DNA of 42,606 nt from an uncultured Eubacteriales bacterium (GCA_902802805.1 CADCNE010000016.1:1-42606); one strand, 5' to 3'; positions 6,220-13,933 are shown, numbered from the stretch's first letter. The notes: generated by a model from the sequence alone, not told the origin. Made by a program: numbers and translations.

Positions 6220-6909
6220 ATGAAAAGAGTCATTTCTCTTGTGCTTTGTGTGCTGCTGCTGTCGGTGAGTGCCGTGACCTATGCGGCGGGGAAGCTGGCA
6301 GTCGTTCAGGAGAATTTTCATGTGGTGAGCGGGTATTGGACGTATGCGTATGCCTATGCCAAGGTCTCCAATGAGGGTGACAAACCGATCAAGATCAATG
6401 CCGGCGTGTTGGAGATATATGATGAGGCAGGCGACGTGCTCACCTCCAGCGATTATCTGTATGCCCATGCGGAGTATCTGGAGCCGGGTGAATACACCTA
6501 TGTGAAGATGCAGAGCGAGATCGAAACGGGCACCGCCACCGATTGCGCGTTGACGCTGACCGGCAAGACGGATAATTCCAAGCATACCCAGCGCCTACCG
6601 GTCGAAACGGACCTGCAGCTCAATGTGCAGGACGGCTGGTGGACCTATAACTATATGTACGCCACCGTGACCAACGACACGGATAAACCGATCTATGACA
6701 TCACCGTGGTCCTGGCCCTGCTGGATGCGGATGGCAACATTCTGGATATCGAAGACGACAGCCTGTATGGTGACAGAGCTCTGGCGCCGGGCAGCAGTAT
6801 CATCATCCGCAAGGACATCCCGTCCTCGTTCATGGATTACTATAAGGAAAAAGGGTTCGTTCCGACTACGGTGGATGCCATCGCTTACGTCAATGTAGAC
6901 GTGGAATAA
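6220..6909 (+). CDS. Secreted protein with two FxLYD-like domains
   Basis: This 229-residue protein begins with a clear signal peptide (MKRVISLVLCVLLLSVSAVTYAA, cleavage after about residue 23). The mature part holds two related beta-sandwich repeats: residues about 35-125 (GYWTYAYAYAKVSNEGDKP ... EIYDEAGDVL) and 135-225 (GWWTYNYMYATVTNDTDKP ... ALLDADGNIL). The pattern of a small turn, 'tvtN.tdkpi', and 'l.DadGnil' resembles FxLYD domains found in secreted Firmicute proteins. No lipobox cysteine is present, so it is likely released or wall-associated. GAAAGGG precedes the ATG by about 8 nt. It is the first chromosomal gene beyond the mobile element; its role is unknown. Confidence 0.75.
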   Translation: MKRVISLVLCVLLLSVSAVTYAAGKLAVVQENFHVVSGYWTYAYAYAKVSNEGDKPIKINAGVLEIYDEAGDVLTSSDYLYAHAEYLEPGEYTYVKMQSEIETGTATDCALTLTGKTDNSKHTQRLPVETDLQLNVQDGWWTYNYMYATVTNDTDKPIYDITVVLALLDADGNILDIEDDSLYGDRALAPGSSIIIRKDIPSSFMDYYKEKGFVPTTVDAIAYVNVDVE

Positions 6910-6968
6910 GCCCGTTCAGCGAACGGTGAGACCGGTCGGGACAGGCGACACAGAGGAGAAAGGAACAC

Positions 6969-7169
6969 ATGAGCGCAGTCGGCGGCGTTCAGAGACCGAA
7001 AAACGAAAACCTTTCAAACATCGTGGATCAGGAGCGCGAGGCGATCCAGATGCGTCAGGAGCCCTGCGATTCCGGCATGTCGAAAAGGGAGAGGGTGATC
7101 CTGATCCTCGGCATTTTGGCCCCCATAGCGGTCTGTGTCCTGCTGTTGACGCTGCTTTTGCCCAGGTAG
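6969..7169 (+). CDS. Small single-span membrane protein
   Basis: This 66-residue protein has a charged cytoplasmic N-terminus (Gln/Glu-rich, DQEREAIQMRQE) and one C-terminal membrane helix (about residues 45-64, VILILGILAPIAVCVLLLTLLL) ending in PR. GAGGAGAAAGG lies just before the ATG. It follows the secreted protein by 59 bp and precedes another tiny membrane protein. No family recognised. Confidence 0.6.
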   Translation: MSAVGGVQRPKNENLSNIVDQEREAIQMRQEPCDSGMSKRERVILILGILAPIAVCVLLLTLLLPR

Positions 7170-7245
7170 GACGGTGTCTGCATAGATTTGTTCCGACTGT
7201 TTTTGAGTAAAAAAGGACTTTGCAGGGTTTTGAGAGGGAAGGATC

Positions 7246-7404
7246 ATGACCACGAAAACCACATTCTTTTTGGTGGCGTCGGCCATTCTGGCGGCGGCGG
7301 GCCTGTTCATGGCCGTCAAGGGCACCGTCGTCGGTGGCGTCGGCTGCCTGGTGGTGGGCCTGCTGGGGGTACTGATGCACTTCCACAGCAAAAGAAACGG
7401 ATAG
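7246..7404 (+). CDS. 52-residue two-span membrane protein
   Basis: This short frame starts at ATG 7246 after GAGAGGGAAGG and ends at TAG 7402-7404. It has two hydrophobic stretches (FFLVASAILAAAGLFMAV and VVGGVGCLVVGLLGVLMHF) with a short glycine-rich turn and a basic tail (HSKRNG). It may be cotranscribed with the gene at 6969 and ends just before a strong bidirectional terminator. Function unknown. Confidence 0.55.
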   Translation: MTTKTTFFLVASAILAAAGLFMAVKGTVVGGVGCLVVGLLGVLMHFHSKRNG

Positions 7405-7416
7405 AGGCACAATGAA

Positions 7417-7446
7417 AAAGACGGACCGCTTAGGCGGTCCGTCTTT
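7417..7446. terminator. Bidirectional terminator
   Basis: GACGGACCGC (7420-7429) pairs perfectly with GCGGTCCGTC (7434-7443), flanked by A-run and T-run. It sits between the 52-residue membrane protein (plus strand) and the VanW-family gene (minus strand) and can end both. Confidence 0.9.
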
Positions 7447-7449
7447 GCA

Positions 7450-9255
7450 TCAATAGTCTTCCGGCTCGAAGGACTCCGCCGTAGGCGTGACCTTGGGGGT
7501 CTTGGTGGGCTTGGGCGTCTTGGTGGGGGCGGGGGTGGGCGTGGGCTTGGTGCCATAGATCCACTGCTCCTCGATCTTCTTGTAGGTGGCGGTGTAGGAG
7601 TAGATGGTCTTGGGGTTCGATTTGTTGGTGTACCTGTCCACGTAGGTGTTCACCACATACCCGTCGTGGGCGTTGCGGGTCTTCACCTGATAGTCCGGAT
7701 ACTGCTTCTTATCGTATTTGATCTCCGGGTTCTCCGCCTTGTCCTCGGACACGATCTCGAACCGGGTCTTGTAGGTGATGCCGGGCTCCTCCATGCCGTA
7801 TACATCCACGTGGATCTCCTTTTTCCGGGAGCTGTCCTTGTTCTTGGTGATGTACACGAACAGGTAGATGGTGTTCTTCTTGTTGTTCTTGAACTTGAAG
7901 TCGATATGGCCCGAGTCCACCGTAGCGTCGAAGCCCAGCTCCACATAATCCGAGGGGATGGTGTGGGGCCGGTGGGAGGTGATCTCCACCCCGGCCAGGA
8001 TCAGGGCGTTGTACATGGTGGTGCTCACCTGACAGATGCCGCCGCCGGGCTCCTTCTGATAGCCGGAATTGTAGATGGCGTTGGCCATGGCCCAGCCGTT
8101 CTTCTCGGACCGGTCGCCGGTCTTTTTGTTGAAGCTGAAGCTCTCGCCGGGCTTGAGGGTGATCACGTTCATCATGCTCACGCCCTTGGATATGTTCGCG
8201 TCCCGGCCCTGCCGGTTCTCCACCAGCGCCGGGTCAGTGGAGCTGGAGCCGGTGAAATAGTAGATGGTGGAGAAGGAGGAGAGCTTGGTGGTGGCCTTCT
8301 TCAGACTTTCCACGGTCACCGCCGGCTCGGACACCGTCACGGTGGGGGCGAAGGACAGCTGATAGGTGCCGCTCTGGAGGGCGCTCTCGATCTGCTGCGT
8401 CACCGCCGCCGTATCGAGCTGCATGCCGTTGGTGCCCTCCGTATAGGCGAATTTCGGCTTTTGATAGGTGGTCTTGGCCACGGTGTAGGTCTCATACTCG
8501 ATGGTCATGAATGCGTTGGTGGCGTGACCGGGCACCTTGTCGTTGAGGGCGGAGAGCGCCTTCATAAGGGCGTCCGGGTCGTAGAGCATGACGGTCTTCA
8601 CCTGGGCTCCGCTGTCGGAGGCAGCGGCGATAGCAAGGGCGGCGTCCACGTCGAAGTAGGCCCCGATGTCCGTCCGGGTCAGCGTGGCGTTGAAGTATTC
8701 GCTTTTCAGTTGGATGGCCACGCTGTCGAGCTCGCTTTCCAGAGCCTGGGTGAGGGCGGTCCGGGCGGCCTCCACGGTCATGTTGCCCACCGGGACGCCG
8801 TTCACGGTGACCCCCTGGGGGATGGTCCCGCTCACGGGGGGCTGGAAGCCGGGATCGGCGGTGGCGGTCTGACTGCTGGTGGGGACGGCGCTGGCGCCGG
8901 GGCCGGCGTTGGTTTGGGCGGGGGCTGTATAGGCGGTGGCGGTGGGCGTTGCGTTTACCGTGACGGTGGGCCGGTTTCGTTTCACCATGATGACTACGGC
9001 CCACACCAGCACCGCGATGGCGCAGAGGAACATGCCCGCGGCCACCATAAAGATGCGCCGCTGGCGCTTGCGCTCCTGGGCCTTCTTTTTCGCGGCGGCC
9101 CGCTTCCGGGCGGCGGCGCGGCGGGCAGCCAGCTCCTCCTCGGTCAGCGCTTCCTTTTGGGCAGGGGCGGAGGGCCGGGCGGAGGTGCCGGTGGTACGCT
9201 TCGTGTATGCAGTTTTGGATGTCTCCGAGCCAGGGACATTCTTTCGCGTATACAT
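7450..9255 (-). CDS. VanW/YoaR-type wall-associated protein
   Basis: This 601-residue protein has a basic Ala/Lys/Arg-rich cytoplasmic N-terminus, one membrane helix (about 72-95, [21 protein letters not shown]), a Thr/Pro/Ala-rich external linker, peptidoglycan-binding-4-like repeats (about 135-310) and a VanW domain (about 330-470) with the characteristic GESFSFN and [13 protein letters not shown] motifs. A G5-like segment and a Pro/Thr/Lys tail ([11 protein letters not shown]) end the protein. VanW-family members are found in glycopeptide-resistance clusters and widely in Clostridia; their biochemical activity is not settled. The sigma-A promoter TTGAAC-17-TATACT lies exactly 6 bp before ATG 9255, so the mRNA is probably leaderless. 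An upstream GTG at 9300 precedes the promoter and is rejected. Confidence 0.85.
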   Translation of the reverse strand: MYTRKNVPGSETSKTAYTKRTTGTSARPSAPAQKEALTEEELAARRAAARKRAAAKKKAQERKRQRRIFMVAAGMFLCAIAVLVWAVVIMVKRNRPTVTVNATPTATAYTAPAQTNAGPGASAVPTSSQTATADPGFQPPVSGTIPQGVTVNGVPVGNMTVEAARTALTQALESELDSVAIQLKSEYFNATLTRTDIGAYFDVDAALAIAAASDSGAQVKTVMLYDPDALMKALSALNDKVPGHATNAFMTIEYETYTVAKTTYQKPKFAYTEGTNGMQLDTAAVTQQIESALQSGTYQLSFAPTVTVSEPAVTVESLKKATTKLSSFSTIYYFTGSSSTDPALVENRQGRDANISKGVSMMNVITLKPGESFSFNKKTGDRSEKNGWAMANAIYNSGYQKEPGGGICQVSTTMYNALILAGVEITSHRPHTIPSDYVELGFDATVDSGHIDFKFKNNKKNTIYLFVYITKNKDSSRKKEIHVDVYGMEEPGITYKTRFEIVSEDKAENPEIKYDKKQYPDYQVKTRNAHDGYVVNTYVDRYTNKSNPKTIYSYTATYKKIEEQWIYGTKPTPTPAPTKTPKPTKTPKVTPTAESFEPEDY

Positions 9256-9261
9256 GGTGTC

Positions 9262-9290
9262 AGTATACCTTCTTTTTACAGTTTGTTCAA
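9262..9290 (-). promoter_or_regulatory. Promoter producing a leaderless vanW-family mRNA
   Basis: On the minus strand TTGAAC (9290-9285), a 17-bp spacer and TATACT (9267-9262) are followed by six bases and the ATG. Transcription would begin at or next to the A of ATG. Confidence 0.75.
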
Positions 9291-9352
9291 CCGCTGTCAC
9301 AAAAAATATGCTAAAATTTTACCACTCTGATGATCGGAAAGAAGGCGCGCAA

Positions 9353-9792
9353 ATGTTTCATGTGGTCATGGTGGAGCCGGAGATTCCCCAGAACACGGGG
9401 AACGTGGCCCGGACCTGCTCGGTGACCGGCACCGCCCTCCACCTCGTCCGGCCCCTGGGGTTCTCCGTGGACGACAAACACCTGAAGCGGGCGGGCCTCG
9501 ACTATTGGCACACCCTGTGGAGGAGCTGCAGGCCCTCTACCCGGACGCCCGTTTCTTCTACGCCTCCACCCACGCCGAAAACCGGTATACGGACACCGTC
9601 TTTCGGGACGGGGACTTCCTGGTCTTCGGCAAGGAGACGGCGGGGCTGCCCAAGGATCTGCTTCGAAAAAACGCCGATTCTGCCATCCGCATCCCCATGG
9701 GAGAGAGCCAGCGGTCGCTGAATCTCAGCAACTCCGTGGCCATCGTTCTCTACGAGGCCCTGCGGCAAAACAATTTTTTAGATTTAATCTAA
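9353..9792 (+). pseudogene. trmL: tRNA (cytidine-34-2'-O)-methyltransferase, frame broken by a small deletion
   Basis: The first part (from ATG 9353) reads [20 protein letters not shown] ... [12 protein letters not shown], the N-terminus of TrmL/CspR, a SPOUT methyltransferase for the wobble base of tRNA-Leu. After about position 9517 the reading continues in another frame: [18 protein letters not shown] ... FGKETAGLP ... IRIPM ... [18 protein letters not shown], carrying the SAM-binding knot. In family members 10-12 residues separate DYW from the next conserved stretch, but here only about 3-4 remain, so roughly 22-25 bp are missing and the frame is lost. The rest of the protein is intact. 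Either a recent inactivation or an assembly error; GAAAGAAGG precedes the start. Divergent from the VanW-family gene. Confidence 0.85.
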
Positions 9793-9799
9793 AAAAAGC

Positions 9800-9828
9800 T
9801 TGCATTTACGAAAGGCCTATGGTAATAT
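9800..9828 (+). promoter_or_regulatory. rpmB promoter
   Basis: TTGCAT (9800-9805), a 17-bp spacer and TAATAT (9823-9828) precede rpmB, leaving a leader of about 30 nt containing AAAGGAGGT. Confidence 0.75.
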
Positions 9829-9864
9829 AGGTCCGCTCGATTTTTGCAAAGGAGGTGGACTTGA

Positions 9865-10056
9865 ATGGGTAAGTTCTGTGAAGTCTGCGGAAAGGGCAAG
9901 ATGTCCGGAAACAACGTCAGCCATGCCGAGAACAAGACCAAGCGCAGCTGGGCTCCCAATGTGCAGCGCGTTCATGTCATCGTGGATGGAAAGACTCAGA
10001 TCATGAACGTTTGCACGCGTTGCCTCCGTTCCGGCAAGATCGTCCGCAGCGTCTGA
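9865..10056 (+). CDS. rpmB: 50S ribosomal protein L28
   Basis: This 63-residue protein is the L28 component of the large ribosomal subunit. The family signature is clear: [20 protein letters not shown] at the N-terminus and RWAP-like RSWAPNVQ, then [14 protein letters not shown] at the end. It is the zinc-ribbon (C+) form, with CEVC and CTRC pairs. Monocistronic: own promoter at 9800-9828, strong AAAGGAGGT site and own terminator. Confidence 0.97.
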   Translation: MGKFCEVCGKGKMSGNNVSHAENKTKRSWAPNVQRVHVIVDGKTQIMNVCTRCLRSGKIVRSV

Positions 10057-10067
10057 GCGACTGACAC

Positions 10068-10095
10068 GCCACCTTACCGGGTGGCTCTTTTTTTA
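10068..10095 (+). terminator. rpmB terminator
   Basis: GCCACC (10068-10073) and GGTGGC (10080-10085) with a 6-nt loop, followed by TCTTTTTTT. Confidence 0.9.
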
Positions 10096-10098
10096 TTT

Positions 10099-10300
10099 CA
10101 GTTTGCAGAAACCTTTGGTTTCTACAAACTGAGGCTCCGCAGGAGCTCCGCTTCCAGGCCCCGCCTATACGCTTCGCGTACCGGGCGGCGGGACCTGCGA
10201 GGTGTGAGATCCACCGCGCATGTCGCTGGATCTCACATGTTTAGAAGCCTTCCGTTCTTCCTTCGGTGGTTGAGTGCGCGCGGCTACACCGCGCTTGTGT
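10099..10300. repeat. Stacked intergenic palindromes
   Basis: This gene-free stretch contains a 15-bp dyad with one mismatch (10099-10113 with 10117-10131), a GGCGGG-type stem around CCCCGCC (about 10158-10195), a perfect 11-bp dyad TGTGAGATCCA/TGGATCTCACA (10203-10213 with 10227-10237) and a GCGCGGCTACACCGCGC stem near 10278. They resemble clustered REP/BIME-like elements rather than a regulatory RNA. An open frame through it is an upstream extension of the methyltransferase gene without its own start signal. Confidence 0.6.
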
Positions 10301-10323
10301 TACATTTTGAAAGGATGAGAGTT

Positions 10324-11061
10324 ATGGATCGCATCACCAGCCGCACCAATCCCCGCGTCCAGCGGGCCCGCTCCCTGCGGGAGGGCAAGTACCGGAAAGA
10401 GACCGGCTGTCATTTCGTTGAAGGGGACAAGCTGGTCCGGGAAGCCCTGTCCTCCGGCGTGAAGGGGGAGACCGTCTTCGTCCGGGAGGGGTATGCGGGG
10501 GCGGTGGACTTCCCCTGCGAGACCCTGCTGGTCAGCGACAGCGTCATGGACGCCCTCTCCACGGCGGGCACGCCCCAAAGCCTCTGCGCCGTGGCCCGGA
10601 CCCCGGCCCTCTTTCTGCCAGAGGCCTTCTCTGGCACCGTCCTCCTTCTGGAGGATGTGCAGGACCCGGGGAACGTGGGCACCCTCATCCGCACGGCGGA
10701 CGCCCTGGGCGCGTCCTGTGTGATCCTGTCCCCCCAGTGCGCCGATCCCTTCTCGCCAAAGACCCTGCGCTCCTCCATGGGCTCCGTCTACCACCTGCCT
10801 GTGTACACCCGGGACATCCCTGCCGCCCTCAACATCTTAAACACCCAGGGCTACACCTGCCTCTGCGGCCACCTGCGGGGGAGCGAGACCCTGCCCCCCA
10901 AGACGGATAAGATGGCCCTGCTGGTGGGAAATGAAGGCAACGGCGTCACCGACGCTTCGGCCGCCCTCTGCTATCCCTACCGGCTGCCCATGTCCGGCCG
11001 TGCCGAGTCCCTCAACGCCGCCGTCTTCGGCGCGATCCTGCTGTACGAGCTGCTGAAATAA
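10324..11061 (+). CDS. SpoU/TrmH-family RNA 2'-O-methyltransferase
   Basis: This 245-residue protein is a SPOUT-class RNA ribose methyltransferase of the RlmB/TsnR-like group using S-adenosylmethionine. The N-terminal substrate-binding domain (1-95) contains FVEGDKLVREAL. The three SpoU motifs follow: LLEDVQDPGNVGTLIRTADA (about 115-134), LLVGNEGNGV (about 200-209) and LPMSGRAESLNAAVFGAILL (about 222-241). ATG at 10324 has GAAAGGA upstream; extending further would run through palindromic DNA. The target nucleotide (23S rRNA or tRNA) cannot be told from sequence. A terminator follows at 11089. Confidence 0.9.
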   Translation: MDRITSRTNPRVQRARSLREGKYRKETGCHFVEGDKLVREALSSGVKGETVFVREGYAGAVDFPCETLLVSDSVMDALSTAGTPQSLCAVARTPALFLPEAFSGTVLLLEDVQDPGNVGTLIRTADALGASCVILSPQCADPFSPKTLRSSMGSVYHLPVYTRDIPAALNILNTQGYTCLCGHLRGSETLPPKTDKMALLVGNEGNGVTDASAALCYPYRLPMSGRAESLNAAVFGAILLYELLK

Positions 11062-11088
11062 AAGAAAAGCTGCCCTAAGAAGCTAAAG

Positions 11089-11128
11089 AAGAGAATGGTT
11101 TTTCTCATGAAGACCATTCTCTTTTTTC
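11089..11128 (+). terminator. Terminator of the SpoU methyltransferase gene
   Basis: AAGAGAATGGT (11089-11099) pairs perfectly with ACCATTCTCTT (11113-11123), followed by T-rich sequence. Confidence 0.8.
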
Positions 11129-11143
11129 TGTTTCTCTTTTTGC

Positions 11144-11180
11144 GCCGCTTTTTCTCTTTTCATAAAGAGAAAAAAGCGGC
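11144..11180. repeat. Dispersed palindrome family, copy A
   Basis: The core GCCGCTTTTTCTC... with the complementary ...GAGAAAAAAGCGGC forms a long hairpin with a loop of a few bases. The same core appears at 13886, 17649 and 39030, always between genes. Confidence 0.8.
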
Positions 11181-11222
11181 AAAAGAAAAGAGCCTCCCGC
11201 AGGAAGCTCTTTTGCTTTTGAC
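11181..11222 (-). terminator. rplT operon terminator
   Basis: Read on the minus strand, AAAAGAGC and GCTCTTTT arms with an inner CC/GG pair end in a T-rich run just after the rplT stop at 11227. Confidence 0.75.
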
Positions 11223-11226
11223 TCTC

Positions 11227-11586
11227 TTACGCCTTCTTGGCGGCCAAGGCGGTGTCCACCAGGGCCTTGAAGGCGGTCATGTCGGTGATAGCGAGGTCAG
11301 CGAGGACCTTCCGATTGACCTCGACGCCGGCCAGCTTGAGGCCGTTGATGAGGTTGGAGTAGTTGGTGCCGCAGATGCGGGCGCCGGCGTTGATACGGGC
11401 GATCCAGAGGCGGCGATACTCGCGCTTCTTGTTCTTGCGGCCCACGTAGGCGTAGGCCATGGACTTCATCACCTGCTGGGAAGCTGCCCTATACTGCTTG
11501 GACTTGGCGCCGAAGTAGCCCTTGGCGAGGCGCAGCACCTTGCGGCGCTTCTTGATGGAATTGACGGATCTCTTAATTCTTGCCAT
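11227..11586 (-). CDS. rplT: 50S ribosomal protein L20
   Basis: This 119-residue protein matches L20 end to end: MARIKRSVNSIKKRRKVL, the KGYFGAKSKQYR loop, RKNKKREYRRLWIARINAGAR and the C-terminal globular part. L20 is essential for early 50S assembly and, in Bacillus, represses its own operon by binding the infC leader. Third gene of infC-rpmI-rplT, 13 bp after rpmI. Confidence 0.98.
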   Translation of the reverse strand: MARIKRSVNSIKKRRKVLRLAKGYFGAKSKQYRAASQQVMKSMAYAYVGRKNKKREYRRLWIARINAGARICGTNYSNLINGLKLAGVEVNRKVLADLAITDMTAFKALVDTALAAKKA

Positions 11587-11599
11587 GGTTCACATCTCC

Positions 11600-11797
11600 T
11601 TACTTATAGGGAATCAGCTCGCGGATCTTCTTCTGCTCTTCTTCGGCGATGTAGCCGACCTGGCGGAGGCCGCGCAGCCTCTTGGTGGACTTCTTGGTGA
11701 GGATGTGGCTCTTGTAAGCCTTGCTGCGCTTGATTTTGCCGGACTTGGTCACGTCAAAACGCTTAGCAGCGCCGCGATGGGTCTTGATCTTTGGCAT
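11600..11797 (-). CDS. rpmI: 50S ribosomal protein L35
   Basis: This 65-residue basic protein shows the L35 pattern [37 protein letters not shown] and the RGLRQVG turn. AGGAGGAAAG stands before the ATG. It lies between infC and rplT in the conserved order. Confidence 0.97.
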   Translation of the reverse strand: MPKIKTHRGAAKRFDVTKSGKIKRSKAYKSHILTKKSTKRLRGLRQVGYIAEEEQKKIRELIPYK

Positions 11798-11819
11798 GTT
11801 CTTTCCTCCTGATAGATTT

Positions 11820-12329
11820 TTAATTCTTCGGTGCCAGCACCATGTACATGTTCCTGCCCTCCTGCTTGGGCGCCCTCTCCTGGACGGCCTTGTCGGAGAC
11901 CATGTTGTAGAAGGTGGTCATGACCTCCTCGCCGATATCGCCCCGGGTGATCTGGCGGCCGCGGAAACGGATGCTCACCTTCACCTTGTTGCCGTCCTGC
12001 AAGAATCGGGAGCAGGCCTTGGCCTTGACCTCCATGTCATGCTGGTCGATGGTGGCAGAGAGGCGGATCTCCTTGACCTCGATGATCTTCTGGTTTTTCC
12101 GCTGCTCCTTTTCCCGCTTCATCATGTCATAGCGGTGCTTGCTGTAGTCCATGAGCTTGCAGGTGGGGGGATTGGCGTTGGAGAGTTTGACCAGATCCAG
12201 ATCCCGCTCGTCCGCGAGGCGCTGAGCGGCCCGGACATCCATGATGCCCAGCTGGACGCCGTTCTCGTCGATCAGACGGACTTCCGGGTCTCGGATCTCC
12301 TCATTGATAGGCAGTTCTTGGGTAGCGAT
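11820..12329 (-). CDS. infC: Translation initiation factor IF-3, ATC start codon
   Basis: This 169-residue protein is IF-3, which binds the 30S subunit and checks start-codon/initiator-tRNA pairing. The N-domain ([23 protein letters not shown]), linker helix ([18 protein letters not shown]) and C-domain ([18 protein letters not shown]) are intact. The start is the non-canonical ATC at 12329-12327: a textbook AGGAGGT (minus strand 12344-12338) lies 8 nt upstream and the residue count then matches the family. infC genes are known for AUU/AUC/AUA starts, which let IF-3 repress its own translation. A leader attenuator precedes it, and a consensus promoter drives the operon. Confidence 0.96.
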   Translation of the reverse strand: MATQELPINEEIRDPEVRLIDENGVQLGIMDVRAAQRLADERDLDLVKLSNANPPTCKLMDYSKHRYDMMKREKEQRKNQKIIEVKEIRLSATIDQHDMEVKAKACSRFLQDGNKVKVSIRFRGRQITRGDIGEEVMTTFYNMVSDKAVQERAPKQEGRNMYMVLAPKN

Positions 12330-12344
12330 GGTTCGACACCTCCT

Positions 12345-12373
12345 AAAAAAATAGCGGACGCAAACGCGCCCAC
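12345..12373 (-). promoter_or_regulatory. infC leader attenuator (L20-leader type)
   Basis: On the minus strand GTGGGCGC, loop GTTT and GCGTCCGC form an 8-bp stem (two G-U pairs) followed by TATTTTTTA, immediately before the infC ribosome binding site. Upstream in the ~110-nt leader are further stems (GAGGCG/GCCTC). This is the layout of the Firmicute infC leader, where L20 favours termination. Confidence 0.75.
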
Positions 12374-12453
12374 CACGAAAAAGTCCCATCATACCGTGCC
12401 TGATCTACTTGGATCGGCAGGTGAGAGGCGGGCGCCTCTGCTTAAGCATGGAT

Positions 12454-12482
12454 ATTATAGCCACAGTTCCCGCCCCTGTCAA
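12454..12482 (-). promoter_or_regulatory. infC-rpmI-rplT promoter
   Basis: Full-consensus sigma-A promoter on the minus strand: TTGACA (12482-12477), 17-bp spacer, TATAAT (12459-12454). Leader length to the start codon is about 117 nt. Confidence 0.9.
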
Positions 12483-12512
12483 GGACTTTTTTGCAGGTTT
12501 TTTCGCCTTTTT

Positions 12513-12788
12513 TCAGGGCAGCAGCCCGCTTTTGACGAGCCATACCGCCAAAGCGATATGCAGCACCAAAAACACCGGCACCAGCACCTTGAACTGCCAG
12601 TGTTTCGTCTTGTGGCGAAAGACCTCCATGCCGAGGAGCGCGCCCACCGATCCGCCCAGGGCGGCGATGAGCAGGAGCGTGGACTCCCGGATGCGCCACA
12701 GACCCTTCTTCGCCTTCAGCTTGTCCAGACCATAGAGGGTGAAGGAAACCAGGTTCACGGCGACGAGCAGCAGCAGGATGGTCTTCAT
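12513..12788 (-). CDS. DUF1294 membrane protein
   Basis: This 91-residue protein has three hydrophobic segments: TILLLLVAVNLVSFTLYGLD (2-21), STLLLIAALGGSVGALLGM and VLVPVFLVLHIALAVWLV. The pattern YGLDKLKAKKG ... RIRE ... LGGSVGALLGM ... RHKTKHWQF is the DUF1294 signature. Function of the family is unknown. Its start overlaps the upstream metallopeptidase gene by 4 bp (ATGA), so they are translationally coupled and transcribed from the promoter at 13223-13251. Confidence 0.88.
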   Translation of the reverse strand: MKTILLLLVAVNLVSFTLYGLDKLKAKKGLWRIRESTLLLIAALGGSVGALLGMEVFRHKTKHWQFKVLVPVFLVLHIALAVWLVKSGLLP

Positions 12789-13216
12789 ATCCGTTCCTCC
12801 TTAGGGTAGTGTCGGCGGCCCAGAGCCTCCGCCCAGTTCTCCGGGTAGCGGGACTCGTAGGGGATGTGTCTTTCGGCCCGTGCGCGCCGGTTCCGGGGCA
12901 GGTTCGCCCACAGGTAGGAGGGCACGCCCACAACGAGCAGGTACAGGGGTCCCAGCAGGGCGGACTGGAAGGTGTGGCCGTACTCGTGGGCGAGGAGCCG
13001 GGCCTCCCGCTCCGGCCCAAGTCCCCCCGGCACGAAGATGAACATGCCCAGCGACACGCCGCCCCAATTCCCGTCGTGGAGGGTGGCCAAGGCGCCGCCC
13101 ACCTCTTTGTGGGGGCAGCGGCGGTATTTGACGGCCAATATGAGGCCCAGCAGGCTCTGGGGCAGGCCCCAGGTCCACTGCCACAGCCGATATAAAACGA
13201 TCCGTCCGCGTTTCAT
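12785..13216 (-). CDS. Membrane-associated HExxH metallopeptidase-like protein
   Basis: This 143-residue protein has a membrane-proximal N-terminus (hydrophobic GLPQSLLGLILAV), a central FIFVPGGLG segment and HEYGH (about residues 77-81 in LLAHEYGHTFQS), the zinc-binding HExxH motif, followed by a second hydrophobic stretch (LGPLYLLVVGVPSYLW). It is too short for a standard M48 or M50 protease; a third ligand could be the Glu in YPENWAE. Genes of this type are annotated as hypothetical in Clostridia. The ATG at 13216 follows a TTGACG-17-TATAGT promoter by exactly 6 bp and has no ribosome binding site, so a leaderless transcript is likely. Confidence 0.7.
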   Translation of the reverse strand: MKRGRIVLYRLWQWTWGLPQSLLGLILAVKYRRCPHKEVGGALATLHDGNWGGVSLGMFIFVPGGLGPEREARLLAHEYGHTFQSALLGPLYLLVVGVPSYLWANLPRNRRARAERHIPYESRYPENWAEALGRRHYPKEERI

Positions 13217-13222
13217 GGGCCC

Positions 13223-13251
13223 ACTATAGCATGGCGGACAGACGCCGTCAA
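13223..13251 (-). promoter_or_regulatory. Promoter producing a leaderless mRNA
   Basis: Minus strand TTGACG (13251-13246), 17-bp spacer, TATAGT (13228-13223), then six bases (GGGCCC) and ATG. Transcription should begin on or beside the start codon. Confidence 0.75.
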
Positions 13252-13290
13252 GGAAGCATAGACCGGCCCAAAACGGCGTAGAATAGGACC

Positions 13291-13764
13291 ATGGAACGCA
13301 AACGATCTTTCTGGCCCTATGTGATCTTCATCTTCCTCGCCCTGCTGACGGGAGGCCTTGCCACGCTGGTGTCTCTGGACGGCATGAAGGCCTATCGATT
13401 CCTGCCCCAGTCGCCCCTGACCCCGCCGCCGGTGGTGTTCTCCGTCGTCTGGTCCATCCTCTACATCCTCATGGGTGTGTCCGCGGCCCTCATCTACGTC
13501 GCCCCGCCCCGGGGACTCAAGGACCAGCATCTGTTCTTCGCGGGGACACTGCTCCTCAATTTCCTCTGGCCGGTACTCTTCTTCGCCCTGGGCCTGCGCC
13601 TCGCCGCCCTGGTGACCCTGCTCGTCATGCTGGCCCTCGCCGTCGGAACCATCGTCCGCTACCGTCCAATTTGCCCCCTGGCCGCCTGGCTCCAGCTCCC
13701 CTACGCCCTGTGGCTATGCTTCGCCTTCTACCTCAATCTGACGGCATACCAGATGAACGGATAA
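13291..13764 (+). CDS. TspO/MBR family membrane protein
   Basis: This 157-residue protein has five membrane helices and the TspO signature segments: SPLTPPPVVFSVVWSILYIL in helix 1-2, LNFLWPVLFF in helix 3-4 and QLPYALWLCFAFYLNLTAYQ in helix 5. TspO proteins bind tetrapyrroles such as protoporphyrin IX and haem-breakdown products and act in stress responses; length and motifs are normal. TAGAAT lies 6 bp before the ATG with no ribosome binding site, hinting at a leaderless transcript here too, though the -35 is poor. Divergent from the HEYGH protein gene. Confidence 0.92.
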   Translation: MERKRSFWPYVIFIFLALLTGGLATLVSLDGMKAYRFLPQSPLTPPPVVFSVVWSILYILMGVSAALIYVAPPRGLKDQHLFFAGTLLLNFLWPVLFFALGLRLAALVTLLVMLALAVGTIVRYRPICPLAAWLQLPYALWLCFAFYLNLTAYQMNG

Positions 13765-13787
13765 TAGGAATCTATTGAAAGCTTCTG

Positions 13788-13874
13788 AACCTTTTCTTGA
13801 AAGAAAAGGTTCAACCAAAAGAACTTAAGAAGGGATACTGCTTTTCCGCAAAGCCAATGATCCCTTCTTAAGTT
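13788..13874. repeat. Palindromes flanking dispersed repeat copy B
   Basis: AACCTTTTCTT/AAGAAAAGGTT (13788-13811) is followed by a perfect 15-bp dyad, AACTTAAGAAGGGAT (13822-13836) with ATCCCTTCTTAAGTT (13860-13874), 23-bp spacer. The CTTAAG-containing arm also accompanies the copies at 17599 and 39070. Confidence 0.75.
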
Positions 13875-13885
13875 TCTCTTTTTCC

Positions 13886-13922
13886 GCCGCTTTTTCTCCT
13901 TTGTCCAAAGAGAAAAAGCGGC
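13886..13922. repeat. Dispersed palindrome family, copy B
   Basis: Core GCCGCTTTTTCTCC and the complementary AGAGAAAAAGCGGC form a long stem. It lies between the convergent tspO and pepF genes and may end both transcripts. Confidence 0.8.
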
Positions 13923-13933
13923 AAAAGAAATCC

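Noticed and set aside
6011..6223. A 70-codon frame containing the DCERSEAI peptide
   Set aside because: This peptide is the translation of a REP-like palindrome and not a gene.
9256..9300. GTG start at 9300 for the VanW-family gene
   Set aside because: It lies upstream of the -35/-10 that drives the gene and has no ribosome binding site.
7666..9330. A 554-codon open frame opposite the VanW-family gene
   Set aside because: Its Gly/Leu/Val/His-rich composition is the mirror of a GC-rich gene, and no family motif is visible; the opposite strand has clear VanW motifs and a promoter.
12330..12392. ATG start at 12392 for infC
   Set aside because: It would lie inside the leader attenuator region, before the Shine-Dalgarno that serves the ATC start.
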